In this document: piece by piece, positions 55,768-64,000 of the stretch
How positions within the stretch are numbered: the first letter of the stretch is position 1
Layout of the letters: each line of letters starts with the position of its first letter
Translations under genes and position numbers: made by a program
Source of the DNA: CAYNRE01 sp964399535
GTDB taxonomy: Bacteria > Planctomycetota > Planctomycetia > Pirellulales > CAYNRE01
Assembly: GCA_964399535.1 (NCBI GenBank)
Contig: CAYNRE010000072.1
Coordinates: 62,001-126,000, forward strand
Reading direction: 5' to 3'
Length of the DNA: 64,000 nucleotides
Notes under the pieces: model-generated
Databases searched by the model: none
What the model saw: only the letters and a program-made list of their open reading frames with translations
What the model was told of the DNA's origin: nothing

Positions 55768-56721
55768 TTATCGCCAGAGCGTGCTCGCCGGCGAGCCATC
55801 CGAGGCGGTCAGTTCGCGCTCTTGGGGCTCGTCTCCCTCGGGACGATTCTGTTCGTCGGACGAGGGCGAGAAGGGGCCCAGGTGCGGCCCCTCGGGCGAT
55901 TCGATCACTTCGGATTGGTCCGCGGGGACAACCTCACCGGCCCGGCTCGAACGGGCGCCCTGGGCGGGGCGTCGCGATCGCCAATTCTGCGGGTCCTGGT
56001 CCATGGGTTGCTCGGGCTGCCGCAGTGGCGCTCCGCGCGGCACGACGGTCTCGGCGGGGCCCAAGGTGCCATCGGTGGCCGGTTCGCGTTGCACCGGAGC
56101 GGAGTAGACCGGCTCGGCGGTGTCCCAGCCCGGTGTGACGGTTACTTCTCCCATTTCTCCGCCTTCGTACTCCAGGCCGCTCATCGCGCCGGCAGACTCC
56201 ATGGGCATCTCGCCGCAGCAGTCGCCGATCAGCTCGCACTCTTGCTTGCCCGTGAGCTTATTCCAGAAGTTACGGAAGCAATGCCCTGAAAACAGGCCGT
56301 GGCGCTGCTCTTCGCAATCCAGGGGCTCACACTCGGATGGGCACTCGTCGCCCCGGTGACGCAGGTTGTGCCAGAAGCTTTGCCAGGCTTCGACCAATCG
56401 GCAGCGGTGCTTCTCGCACGGGGTTTCGGTGCAGCACTCCATCGGCTCGCCGCAATCGCCGCCGTAGGTGCCCGGCACGGCGCCGCCCCAACTAACGGTG
56501 TCGTGTCCGGGGTACTCGGTCCTACCGCTCGACCAGACGACCCGGGCGGGGGTCACCGCTTGGGGCAATTGAGCCACGGGGCGGGCCGAGGCGGCGGCCA
56601 GCGACGCGGCGCTGGCCGACACGGCAAACTGACCCAGGGGCTGACCGGCCGAAACCATCGTCGACCGGGTGAGCAACAGCAGCGCGATCAGCGCTACGGG
56701 GGAGGCAAACCGACCAGTCAT
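55768..56721 (-). CDS. Exported Cys-rich protein with FWxxL repeats
   Basis: There is no known family that I can name. The 317-residue product starts at MTGRFASPVALIALLLLTRS (signal peptide) with a GAGAGG ribosome site. Twelve Cys residues cluster in residues 90-169, including two CC pairs. FWHNLRHRGDEC and FWNKLTGKQEC form a repeat. The C-terminal third is acidic, Pro-rich and apparently disordered. Many disulfides are expected outside the cytoplasm, and the protein could be a wall or surface component. The strong ribosome site and double terminator suggest high expression. Confidence 0.85.
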   Translation of the reverse strand: MTGRFASPVALIALLLLTRSTMVSAGQPLGQFAVSASAASLAAASARPVAQLPQAVTPARVVWSSGRTEYPGHDTVSWGGAVPGTYGGDCGEPMECCTETPCEKHRCRLVEAWQSFWHNLRHRGDECPSECEPLDCEEQRHGLFSGHCFRNFWNKLTGKQECELIGDCCGEMPMESAGAMSGLEYEGGEMGEVTVTPGWDTAEPVYSAPVQREPATDGTLGPAETVVPRGAPLRQPEQPMDQDPQNWRSRRPAQGARSSRAGEVVPADQSEVIESPEGPHLGPFSPSSDEQNRPEGDEPQERELTASDGSPASTLWR

Positions 56722-57048
56722 GGAATTTCCTCTCTTGGCAATCCATGCACAGGCCGCGAGGACTACCCCCCCGGGCCCGTGCCCGCACCGTCGGTCCACC
56801 CGGACCCGAGCGCGGTGGCCCTGGCAATCCGCCATCGATGGCGGGAGCTGGCCGTGTTGCCGTACCGAAACATGGCTGCCAAAAGACAACGCGGCAAACT
56901 AAAGTGTGGCGTTTGGGCAAGGTTTTCCGTCAAGCTGCCCGGTTGATAACGATTTTGCCGCCGCCGGCAGGCGTTCTGGTGGGGGCGGCGATGCGGGTGG
57001 GGGGCAGTCTGGGGCGTTCCCCGGCGCCCGCGGGGGGGATCGTCGAAC
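56722..57048. other. Divergent region between the Cys-rich and membrane protein genes
   Basis: There are 327 bases. On the minus strand, the 60 bases around 56880-56935 (CACTTTAGTTTGCCGCG) are the AT-richest part and the likely promoter of the Cys-rich gene. No convincing hexamers, repeat or RNA were found. Confidence 0.35.
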
Positions 57049-57921
57049 GTGCTACCGGCGCTATTGGGGGCCATTGGGCTGGGGCTGCTGCTGGCAACCC
57101 GGCGAGCGGTCGCGGGCACCACGCTGGTGGCCGCCTGGGGCTGGGCACTGTTGGCCGTGGCCTTGGTTGCCGCCGTGGAAAGCTGGGTTGCCCTTGGCGG
57201 CGCGAATCGCTCGGCAGCCCTCGTATCGCACGCTCGGTACTGGGCCGGGGCGCTGGCGGCCTGCCCAGCCATTGCCGTGTTGGGTTCCAAGCGTCCGCAG
57301 CACGGAGCCTGGCAATTCATCGTGGCTAGCCTGTGGGTCGTGCTGGTCCTTCCCAGCGGGGAAATTCTGCTCGATCGCCCCGGTGATCCGCTGGAGCTTC
57401 ACGCCGCCCGCAGGGTGTTTTTGGCCGGTCTGTTGCTGGTGGGCTGGGCGAACTACCTGGGCACGCGCTATTTTTTGTCGGCCACGTTGCTGTTGGCTGC
57501 CCAAGCGGGGCTGTTGTGCGACGTTTTGCTCGGCCGGTCTGGCGTCGGCGCCTTGGGCTCTGGGTTCGAGGCGGTGCGCGGTTGGTTGCCGCTGGTGCTA
57601 GGGGTGCTGGCGATTGGCTGGGGGCTGCGCCAATCCGCGCCGAGTCGCGGTCCGGCGGGCGGCGCGGCTCCCGATGGATGGGCCGACTTTCGCGACCTGT
57701 ATGGCTGCTTGTGGGCCCTGCGGGTCGCGGCGCGGCTCAACGCGGTAGCCGCGCAACAAGGTTGGCAGATTCGCCTCGGATGGGATGGCTGGCACACGAC
57801 CGACGGCGGGGCGCTTTGCCCGGCCCCCGCCGAGTTGGAGTCGGCCCGGACGCAGCTCCAGGCGCTGCTCAAACGCTTCGTCAGCCCGTTTTGGCTTTCG
57901 CTGCGGCATCCTTCGGCATAG
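57049..57921 (+). CDS. Multi-span membrane protein of unknown function
   Basis: The 290-residue protein starts at GTG 57049. About six hydrophobic helices fill residues 1-190 (ALLGAIGLGLLLATR, GWALLAVALVAAVESWVAL, FIVASLWVVLVL, FLAGLLLVGWANYLG, SATLLLAAQAGLLCDVLLG, WLPLVLGVLAIGWGL). A C-terminal soluble domain (190-290) has WADFRDLYGCLWALRVAARLN and WDGWHTTDGGALC. No family could be assigned. It precedes the GAF-SpoIIE gene by 108 bases on the same strand, and a signalling link is possible but unproven. Confidence 0.8.
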   Translation: MLPALLGAIGLGLLLATRRAVAGTTLVAAWGWALLAVALVAAVESWVALGGANRSAALVSHARYWAGALAACPAIAVLGSKRPQHGAWQFIVASLWVVLVLPSGEILLDRPGDPLELHAARRVFLAGLLLVGWANYLGTRYFLSATLLLAAQAGLLCDVLLGRSGVGALGSGFEAVRGWLPLVLGVLAIGWGLRQSAPSRGPAGGAAPDGWADFRDLYGCLWALRVAARLNAVAAQQGWQIRLGWDGWHTTDGGALCPAPAELESARTQLQALLKRFVSPFWLSLRHPSA

Positions 57922-58029
57922 GCTAGAGCCCGCGGGTTCGATCGCGACCGATGGGGATTCGGCCGTTCTCGGTCGGGCACCGCGCCGACGGCCCATACCC
58001 GGTTCTCTTGCTCGAGGGAGGGGGCTTCC

Positions 58030-59379
58030 GTGCCCGCTTCGCAGCCCAAGCCAGGTGCCTCCGCAATGCCCGAGGCGGCTGCGATTGACCCTGGTGAGGA
58101 CGGCCGGGGGCTCGATTCGGCGGCCGAGCTCGAACATCGCCTGGCAGGGCTGATGCGCCTGCTCGAAGTGACCCGAACCCTGGCGGGGCTGGTCGATCTG
58201 AATCAACTGCTCGAGGCGATTACCAAGGCGGCCTGTCAGGCGCTCGAGTGCGATCGAGCCAGTTTGTTTCAGTACGATCCGCAAACCGAAGAGCTGTTTA
58301 CCCGGGTGGTCACCGAGTTGGAGATCGCCGAGATTCGCCACCGGATCGGCCACGGCATCTCGGGCGACGTGGCCCGCAGCCGTCAATTGGCCAATGTTTC
58401 CGATCCAGCCGCCGACCCCCGCTGGGATTCGTCGATCGATCGGGCCACGGGCTACCGTACCCGCAACTTGCTCGTGGCGCCGCTGCTTTCGCCTCACGAC
58501 GGCAAGCTGTTGGGCGTAATCGAACTGATCAACAAGCTCGATGGTCCGTTCACCGAGTTCGACGAGCAACTGCTGCGGGCCTTTAGCGGTCACGCGGCCG
58601 TTACGCTCGACCGGGCTCGGCTGGTCGACTTCCTTCGACAGCGCGACGAGGTACAGGCATCGCTCAACGTGGCTCGCGACGTGCAGCGCAGTTTCATGCC
58701 GCGGCGGCTTCCCGAGGTGGAGGGCTACGAGCTGGCCAGTTGGTGGTACCCGCATCAGGCCGTGGGGGGTGATTACTGCGATGTGCTGCCGCTGGCCGAC
58801 GGGCGATTGGCCCTGGTCATGGCCGATGTTAGCGGTCACGGGCTGGGCCCGAGCCTGTTGATGGCGTCGGTTCGGGCGGCGCTGCGGGCCCTGGTGCTGG
58901 AACACTCGCAGCCCGAGGTGCTGCTGGCCCTGCTGTCGCGTTCGCTGGCCGCCGACCTGCACGAAGGGCGGTTCATTACCCTGATATTGGCCCTGGTCGA
59001 TCCGCGTCGGCACCGGCTCGAGTTCGCCAATGCGGGCCACGGCCCGGCCCTGTATTACCGCGGCGCTGAAAAGGTTTTCGTAACGCTCGATTCGACCGGG
59101 TTGCCGCTGGGGGTGCTCGACGAGGGGCAGTACCCGGCCGGACCGGCGCTGGACGTGGAGCCAGGCGATTTGATCGTGCTCTGCACCGACGGCATCGTCG
59201 AGGCGATGGACCAGCACGATCGGCCGTTCGGCCAGGCCCGGCTGGAAGCACTCGTTCGCCGCCACGCCGACGAGCCGATCGAACGAATCGTGGAACGGAT
59301 CGCCAGCGAGGTCTCGGCCCATTACGTGGGCGAGAGCCCGCCCGACGACCTGACGATTCTCATGGCCCGCAGGCGCTGA
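58030..59379 (+). CDS. GAF-domain SpoIIE/PP2C-type phosphatase (RsbU-like)
   Basis: This 449-residue protein starts at GTG 58030. The GAF sensor domain is at about 45-205 (LECDRASLFQYDPQTEELFTRVV, IGHGISGDVARSRQLANVSDP). The PP2C-like SpoIIE domain is at about 225-445, with GGDYCDVLPLADGRLALVMADVSGHGLG, FANAGHGPALYY and VLCTDGIVEAMDQHDRPFG, which hold the metal Asp residues. It should dephosphorylate an anti-sigma-antagonist or another phosphoprotein in response to a ligand. No STAS or RsbW partner gene is adjacent. Confidence 0.93.
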   Translation: MPASQPKPGASAMPEAAAIDPGEDGRGLDSAAELEHRLAGLMRLLEVTRTLAGLVDLNQLLEAITKAACQALECDRASLFQYDPQTEELFTRVVTELEIAEIRHRIGHGISGDVARSRQLANVSDPAADPRWDSSIDRATGYRTRNLLVAPLLSPHDGKLLGVIELINKLDGPFTEFDEQLLRAFSGHAAVTLDRARLVDFLRQRDEVQASLNVARDVQRSFMPRRLPEVEGYELASWWYPHQAVGGDYCDVLPLADGRLALVMADVSGHGLGPSLLMASVRAALRALVLEHSQPEVLLALLSRSLAADLHEGRFITLILALVDPRRHRLEFANAGHGPALYYRGAEKVFVTLDSTGLPLGVLDEGQYPAGPALDVEPGDLIVLCTDGIVEAMDQHDRPFGQARLEALVRRHADEPIERIVERIASEVSAHYVGESPPDDLTILMARRR

Positions 59380-59449
59380 TGCGCGGCGTTTCCGGGAAAG
59401 CAGCTCCCGCCGCTTCGGCCGGAGCAGGGCCCCCGGTATAATTGCCCGC

Positions 59450-61165
59450 GTGAATAGCTCCTCGCCTCCGATCGTGATTTTGGGCGCCGGCATTAACGGC
59501 TGCGCGCTGGCTCGCGAACTGGTGCTTAACCGCCAGCCCGTTTGGCTGATCGATACGGGCGATCTGGCCGGAGGGACCACGGCCTATAGTTCCCGGCTGA
59601 TTCACGGCGGGCTGCGCTACCTGGAATACGGCGAGTTCGACCTGGTGCGCGAATCGCTCGCCGAGCGGACGCGCCTGTTGCGCTTGGCGCCGCACCTGGT
59701 TCGCCCGCTCGAACTGTTTGTGCCCATTCGCAACCGGTGGGGAGGCCTGCTGGCCTCGGCCCGCAGGTTTCTGGGCTGGAAGGCCGAATCGGCGCAGCCC
59801 GAAACCCGCGGACTGTACCTGGTGCGCATGGGGCTGGCGCTTTACGACCTCTATGCCCGCGATCCGTCGCTGCCGCGTCACCGGGTGGTTGCCAGCGGCC
59901 AGAGGGGCACTCCACCGGTCGACCGCGCGAAGTATCGCTGGATGTGCGGGTACTACGACGCCCAGATCGTTTCTCCCGAGCGCTTCGTGGTTGCGCTGGT
60001 GGAAGATGCCCGGCAACTGGCGGCCGAACAGGGAACCGAGCTGCGGGTTTGGACCTATCACCGGGCCTGGCTCGAAGGGAAGCGGCTTTGCGTGGGGCCC
60101 TGGGAGGATCCGCCCGATCACGGCCTGGTGCTGGCCGAGACCGAGCCGGCCTTGGTGGTCAACGCCACCGGCGCCTGGGTCGACGAAACGCTCGATCGGC
60201 TTCGGATCGACTCACCCAAGCTGCTGGGCGGGACCAAGGGGAGTCACTTCTTCACGTTGCACGCCGGACTGCGTCAGGCCCTGGACGGACAGGCGTTTTA
60301 CGCCGAGGCCTCCGACGGGCGGCCGGTGTTCGTGTTGCCGCTGGGGCCGGGAACCCTGGTCGGTACGACCGACGAGCGTTACGAAGGACCGCCGGAATCG
60401 GCCGTGGCCAGCGAGGCCGAACTGACCTACCTGGTCGGCCTGGTCAACGATCTGCTTCCCCAGGTGAGACTGACCCGCAGCGACATCGCCATGCATTACA
60501 GCGGCGTTCGACCCCTGCCGCGCAGCGGCGCCGGTGTGACGGCGGCCATTACCCGCCGCCATTTTCTGCAGGAGAACCCCGCCGCGCCGCTCCCGTTCTA
60601 CTCGATCCTGGGCGGAAAACTCACCACTTGCCGGTCGCTGGCCGAGGAGGCCACGGCGCAGATCCTTAAGCGGCTCGACCGGTCCGTGGTGGCCAACTCG
60701 CGTCAGCGCCCGCTGCCCGGGGGGGAGCAGAATCCGCCGCCGGCCGAGTTGGCCCAGCGCCAGCGCGAGGTGGCCGCGAGCACTGGCTTTTCGCAGCCGC
60801 AAGTGGCAGCCTGCTGGTCCCTGTTGGGTAGCCGAACCGAGCGGGTCTTCGCGGAACTGGCCGGCGGCGACCGGGGGAATCTGGCGGGTACCGAGTTGCC
60901 GCGGGCCCTGGTCCGCTGGATGATTCGGCACGAGTGGGTTACCCGGCTGGCCGACCTGGTCGAGCGGCGGCTGATGCTGCTGTTGGTCGAGCCGCTGGGA
61001 GAAACCACGCTCCGCGAGCTCACCGACCTGCTTGTCGAGGCGGGCCGGCTCAGCCCCGCGGCGGTCGAGGCGGAACTGGCCGTGACCATCGAACGGCTGG
61101 CCGAGCATTTCGGCAAACGTGTCGTTCCCTTGGGCACCACCGCCAGGGAGGGCGCGCCCCGCTAG
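59450..61165 (+). CDS. glpD: FAD-dependent glycerol-3-phosphate dehydrogenase
   Basis: The 571-residue protein starts at GTG 59450. The FAD fold opens with VILGAGINGCALARELV. AGGTTAYSSRLIHGGLRYLEYGEFDLVRE is the GlpD signature. GTTDERYEG and DIAMHYSGVRPL are later family motifs. The C-terminal helical domain (about 440-560) has WMIRHEWVTRLADLVERR. It oxidises glycerol-3-phosphate to DHAP at the membrane and passes electrons to quinone. It also links to lipid turnover, since glycerol-3-phosphate is released when phospholipids are degraded. It is monocistronic. Confidence 0.95.
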   Translation: MNSSSPPIVILGAGINGCALARELVLNRQPVWLIDTGDLAGGTTAYSSRLIHGGLRYLEYGEFDLVRESLAERTRLLRLAPHLVRPLELFVPIRNRWGGLLASARRFLGWKAESAQPETRGLYLVRMGLALYDLYARDPSLPRHRVVASGQRGTPPVDRAKYRWMCGYYDAQIVSPERFVVALVEDARQLAAEQGTELRVWTYHRAWLEGKRLCVGPWEDPPDHGLVLAETEPALVVNATGAWVDETLDRLRIDSPKLLGGTKGSHFFTLHAGLRQALDGQAFYAEASDGRPVFVLPLGPGTLVGTTDERYEGPPESAVASEAELTYLVGLVNDLLPQVRLTRSDIAMHYSGVRPLPRSGAGVTAAITRRHFLQENPAAPLPFYSILGGKLTTCRSLAEEATAQILKRLDRSVVANSRQRPLPGGEQNPPPAELAQRQREVAASTGFSQPQVAACWSLLGSRTERVFAELAGGDRGNLAGTELPRALVRWMIRHEWVTRLADLVERRLMLLLVEPLGETTLRELTDLLVEAGRLSPAAVEAELAVTIERLAEHFGKRVVPLGTTAREGAPR

Positions 61166-61243
61166 GGGTCGCGCGAGCGATCGGCTTCGATCGCCGCGCC
61201 GCTTGCGCGAGCGCAGCGATCGGGCCCGCTCGACATCGAACCG

Positions 61244-61392
61244 TTCGTTGAAAAAAGCCCTCCTAGCATTTCTTGAACCTCGCCAAGCGCCGAGCCAAGC
61301 TCGTCGCGGCTCGCGGAATAACGACTTACGTCGTTATTCTGTCCTCGCATCCCTGCGATGACGCAGCCTGGGGGAATTCTTCAACGGCTGCT
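61244..61392. repeat. Structured dispersed repeat, copy 2
   Basis: The second copy of the element at 9999-10146 lies between the convergent glpD and propeller genes. The hairpin at 61287-61307 (GCGCCGAGC / GCTCGTCGC) keeps the copy 1 fold, with two swapped base pairs and one mismatch. A perfect 9-bp stem (AATAACGAC / GTCGTTATT) lies at 61317-61338, and TCGCA / TGCGA follows. It overlaps the last 59 bases of the next gene. Confidence 0.85.
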
Positions 61393-63757
61393 CGGGCGCG
61401 CGGGCTTCGTCGGGCGGAGCGCTCACCAGCCCGTAGAACCGGCCCATCCAGTACGGCAACAGCCAAAGCGTGCCGGGGCTCTCGGTCAGCCCCTCCTCGC
61501 CGGCGACCGCGGCCAGGGGGTTGGAATCCCATTTCGCCAAGGCGCGCTCGCGCGGGTCGAGAAGCCGCGCGGTTTGGAGCCGATCGCCATAGGGCCGGCG
61601 GACCAGCGCCACGTCTTCCCGAGGGCGATTGTCGATCGACCACTGCACCAAATCGAGCGGATGCTGGTGGAACCACGCGCCGTACGGGGTGGCGTCGCGG
61701 CGGGCCGGATCGTCGGACAAGGCGGCTCCAACCAGCCAGACCAGGCCAAACTGCCCGTCGAGCGGATCGCGTGCGAGCCACTCGGCCAGGCTCTGCTGGT
61801 AAAGCCGCCGCCGCGCGGGATCGGTTTCATAGGGCAGCAGGGCGTGGTAGGCCATGGCCAAAAGCTGGGTATCGATAAAAGTAAAGGTTGCCGGGTCGGT
61901 GGTCTGCGGGGAGAGAATGTTGGTGGCGTAATCGTGGTTCGTGAGCAGATCCTGCGCGGCCGCGTCGTACTTTGGGTCGCCGGTCAGGTGTTCGGCCACC
62001 TGTAAATAGGCCAGGATCTCGACCGAGTTCACTCCCCGATCGAGCTGCCAATTCGGATCGTGGTTCAGTTTCTCGGGCGACCACACGCCCCAACGAGTGG
62101 GTTCGCCGTCGGTATCGCGCAGCACGTACCCTCCGTCGATAATGTGGTCGGTGACGCGGCGTACATGGTCGCGCAGTCGTGCGCGCTCGGTTTCGTCGGC
62201 CACCAGGTCGTAGTAAATCGGGTAGGCGAAGTAGTGCCCCGTGACCTCGTCGGAGCTGGTATCGCCCTTCCAAAGCCAGCGACCATCGGCGCTGGGGCGC
62301 CAGCGAACGTCGACACGCTTCCAGCGGGGGTCCTGGGCCTCTTCGTGGGCCTGCTCGCTGGGCGAGTAAGTGCGGTTGGCGTCGTCCACCTCGGTCCAGT
62401 CGCTCGGCACCACGGTGCGCGCGAAAAAACCACGGGTGCCGGTTACGGTTTGCAAAAAGAGAACGGCGTCGAGCGCCCGCCGAGCGTTGGCGCGGGCAGC
62501 CGGATCGGCCGTCACCGCGTAGCGAAACGACTCGGCGGCCAGGTATTGGGCGGTGTACTGGCCGTCGTTGTCGGTGTCTTCGGGGTGCGGCTGTTTGAGG
62601 TCGCCTGGCTGCGCAAGCCGGCACTTTTCCACCAGGCCCGGTGGGCGAACGTGGCGCGCCTGGGCAATTGCACCGTAGTGCGTGGCCTTCTCGGCCAGTG
62701 TCATCGGTTGGGCCAGTAGCACGCTCGCGCCCGCCGCGGTGGCCACGTAGATCTTGCCGTCGGCCGTGCCGTCGACAGCCCGAACGTCGTCGCTCGGCAG
62801 CCAGCGCAGGCTATGAAACAGGAGCGGCCCGGCGGTTGGGTCCGCGGTCGTGGCCGCTGCGGGCGTTGTCGGCTCGCTCAGGCGGATTAGCCCCTGGGCC
62901 GTGGCCAGCCAAACCGCCTGCCCCGGCTGCCTTCGGCAGCCCTCCACCAAAGGGCTGGCCAGCGGCTCGGCGCGGCTGAGTCGCACAGGCGGTTCCCTCT
63001 GGGTAAGTAGCCAATCGCCCCAACCCCCCAGCGCGCTCACCAGCAGCCGCGCCCGCGCTTGGTCGCCCGCGGCGCTCGGTTCGGGCAACAGTTCCAACCC
63101 CGTGACCGAGGCGCTGGGAAGCGCCAGCGAGTTGGCGGAGCCGTCGCAACGGGTCGTTTTTCCCTCGGCGACGCGAAACAGCCCCACGGGAGTGCCCACC
63201 CAGAGCGTGTCGCCCCATTGCGCAAGCGCTCGGACTGGCGTGGGCCAGGTGACCGGCCAGTGCCTGGGCGCGCCGTTTTCAACTTGCCAGATTCCGCCTG
63301 GCCCGGCTGCCAGGGCCTGGTCGCCGCTGGCCGCGATGGCGGTGACGGGACCGGAAACTTCCGAGAGCTGCTGCAAGGCCGGCTCGGCGGGCGCGGCTTG
63401 CTCGTCCGAGGCCGAGCGGTATAGCCCCCGCCAGGTGCCCAGCAGCACCTGGCCCGACGAAACTCGCTCGACCGCGTAAGCCGGGCCAATCGCCAGGTGG
63501 TGTGGGTGGCGCTGCCAATCGGGGCGGGAGCCCGGCGACCAACACCATGCGCCCCCCGGTCCGATTGCCCAAATCCGACCCTGGCGATCCACGGCGATAT
63601 CCCTCAGGTCGAGCCGGGCCCCATCCTGGCCAACCAGGAACGGCTCGCGCCGCCACTGGGCGGTCGGCCGATCGACAATGGGCCGGCGGGGGAGCGGGTC
63701 GAGCGGCCGAATCGGAGAAGCGCCCAGCAGGGCAGCGGTGAGAACGAGGGCAAGCAT
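61334..63757 (-). CDS. Exported protein with beta-propeller and helical toroid-like domain
   Basis: The 807-residue protein starts at MLALVLTAALLGASP (signal peptide). Residues about 30-370 repeat blades with DGRIWAIG/GLYRS/GLFRV-type strands (LDLRDIAVDRQGRIWAIGPGG, VLLGTWRGLYRS, DTLWVGTPVGLFRV, AVWLATAQGLIRL, GKIYVATAAGASV), like two-component-regulator propellers. Residues about 370-785 are helical with RYAVTADPAARANARRALDAVLFLQ and DTDGEPTRWGVWSP, which suggests an alpha/alpha toroid enzyme fold. The last 19 residues and the TAA stop come from the dispersed repeat. The function is unknown. A carbohydrate-active role is a guess. Confidence 0.82.
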   Translation of the reverse strand: MLALVLTAALLGASPIRPLDPLPRRPIVDRPTAQWRREPFLVGQDGARLDLRDIAVDRQGRIWAIGPGGAWCWSPGSRPDWQRHPHHLAIGPAYAVERVSSGQVLLGTWRGLYRSASDEQAAPAEPALQQLSEVSGPVTAIAASGDQALAAGPGGIWQVENGAPRHWPVTWPTPVRALAQWGDTLWVGTPVGLFRVAEGKTTRCDGSANSLALPSASVTGLELLPEPSAAGDQARARLLVSALGGWGDWLLTQREPPVRLSRAEPLASPLVEGCRRQPGQAVWLATAQGLIRLSEPTTPAAATTADPTAGPLLFHSLRWLPSDDVRAVDGTADGKIYVATAAGASVLLAQPMTLAEKATHYGAIAQARHVRPPGLVEKCRLAQPGDLKQPHPEDTDNDGQYTAQYLAAESFRYAVTADPAARANARRALDAVLFLQTVTGTRGFFARTVVPSDWTEVDDANRTYSPSEQAHEEAQDPRWKRVDVRWRPSADGRWLWKGDTSSDEVTGHYFAYPIYYDLVADETERARLRDHVRRVTDHIIDGGYVLRDTDGEPTRWGVWSPEKLNHDPNWQLDRGVNSVEILAYLQVAEHLTGDPKYDAAAQDLLTNHDYATNILSPQTTDPATFTFIDTQLLAMAYHALLPYETDPARRRLYQQSLAEWLARDPLDGQFGLVWLVGAALSDDPARRDATPYGAWFHQHPLDLVQWSIDNRPREDVALVRRPYGDRLQTARLLDPRERALAKWDSNPLAAVAGEEGLTESPGTLWLLPYWMGRFYGLVSAPPDEARAPEQPLKNSPRLRHRRDARTE

Positions 63758-64000
63758 GACGGGTTCCGGCGTGAAAGTGAGCGGCTGCCGAGTGCGATTG
63801 CCCGCCGTCGGCCAGTCCGGTCTTGCCGCCAGCGGCTAGTCTGGCAGCCGATGGTACCCCGCGTGGTCGTCGAGGGGAAACCGCCGCGGAGTTCATGTTT
63901 TTTCAGCCAGGGAGCCGCTTTTTTCGTCGGTTTCTCCGCGGGGCGCGGTTGACAGCCCCGGGGCCTTCGGGCACAAACCACGCACAGATGGTTTGCTGGC

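Noticed and set aside
57598..59580. 660-residue minus-strand frame across the GAF-SpoIIE gene
   Set aside because: It overlaps a clear phosphatase gene and parts of two other genes, and shows no domain pattern of its own.

Overview
This window is a GC-rich chromosomal segment from a planctomycete, most likely of the Pirellula/Rhodopirellula type. The markers are a DUF1501 Tat-exported protein, a DUF1080 secreted hydrolase-like protein, a very large propeller/HEAT/CxxCH dehydrogenase, an ECF sigma factor overlapping a Ser/Thr kinase, several Gfo/Idh oxidoreductases and sugar isomerases, and lpxB. These assignments come from motifs read by eye, since no database search was possible. There is no IS element, phage, CRISPR array, tRNA or rRNA that I can recognise. 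The layout is a housekeeping and envelope region with short operons on both strands.

Positions 1-11.3 kb hold a kinase/sigma pair, a DUF1080 protein, a class II aldolase, then a minus-strand lipid block: lpxB, a PlcP-like phospholipase C, btaA and btaB. The last three form a complete predicted route from phospholipid to diacylglycerol to the phosphorus-free betaine lipid DGTS. A PHO-box-like direct repeat sits in front of it. An SRAP (YedK/HMCES) protein with a C-terminal QKTLF clamp-binding-like motif, a crotonase and a Gfo/Idh enzyme follow. Positions 11.5-20 kb hold a 1743-residue protein with a degenerate FHA domain and a huge coiled coil. It is divergent from a zinc-ribbon membrane protein and a secreted BamE-tail protein whose reading frames overlap.

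Positions 20-33 kb carry a DksA-like regulator, an HtrA protease, a membrane/TPR protein, a DUF481 outer-membrane protein, a ketoglutarate-semialdehyde-type dehydrogenase, a sugar isomerase, a Gfo/Idh enzyme and a class III aminotransferase. Positions 33-47 kb carry clpC with a clear intrinsic terminator, a small TPR protein, an unusual Clp_N-ThiD2-ThiE fusion, a TlpA-like thioredoxin, SppA, and a Maf / kinase / divergent enolase / cupin string, followed by an RluA-type pseudouridine synthase and a DapA-family lyase.

Positions 47-64 kb carry the giant dehydrogenase, metG, a DUF1501 protein, a tiny membrane protein, a Cys-rich exported protein with strong terminators, a membrane protein, a GAF-SpoIIE phosphatase, glpD and a propeller protein. 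A roughly 150-bp structured repeat occurs twice, near 10.0 kb and 61.3 kb. Its stems show compensatory changes, and the second copy supplies the 3' end of a gene.
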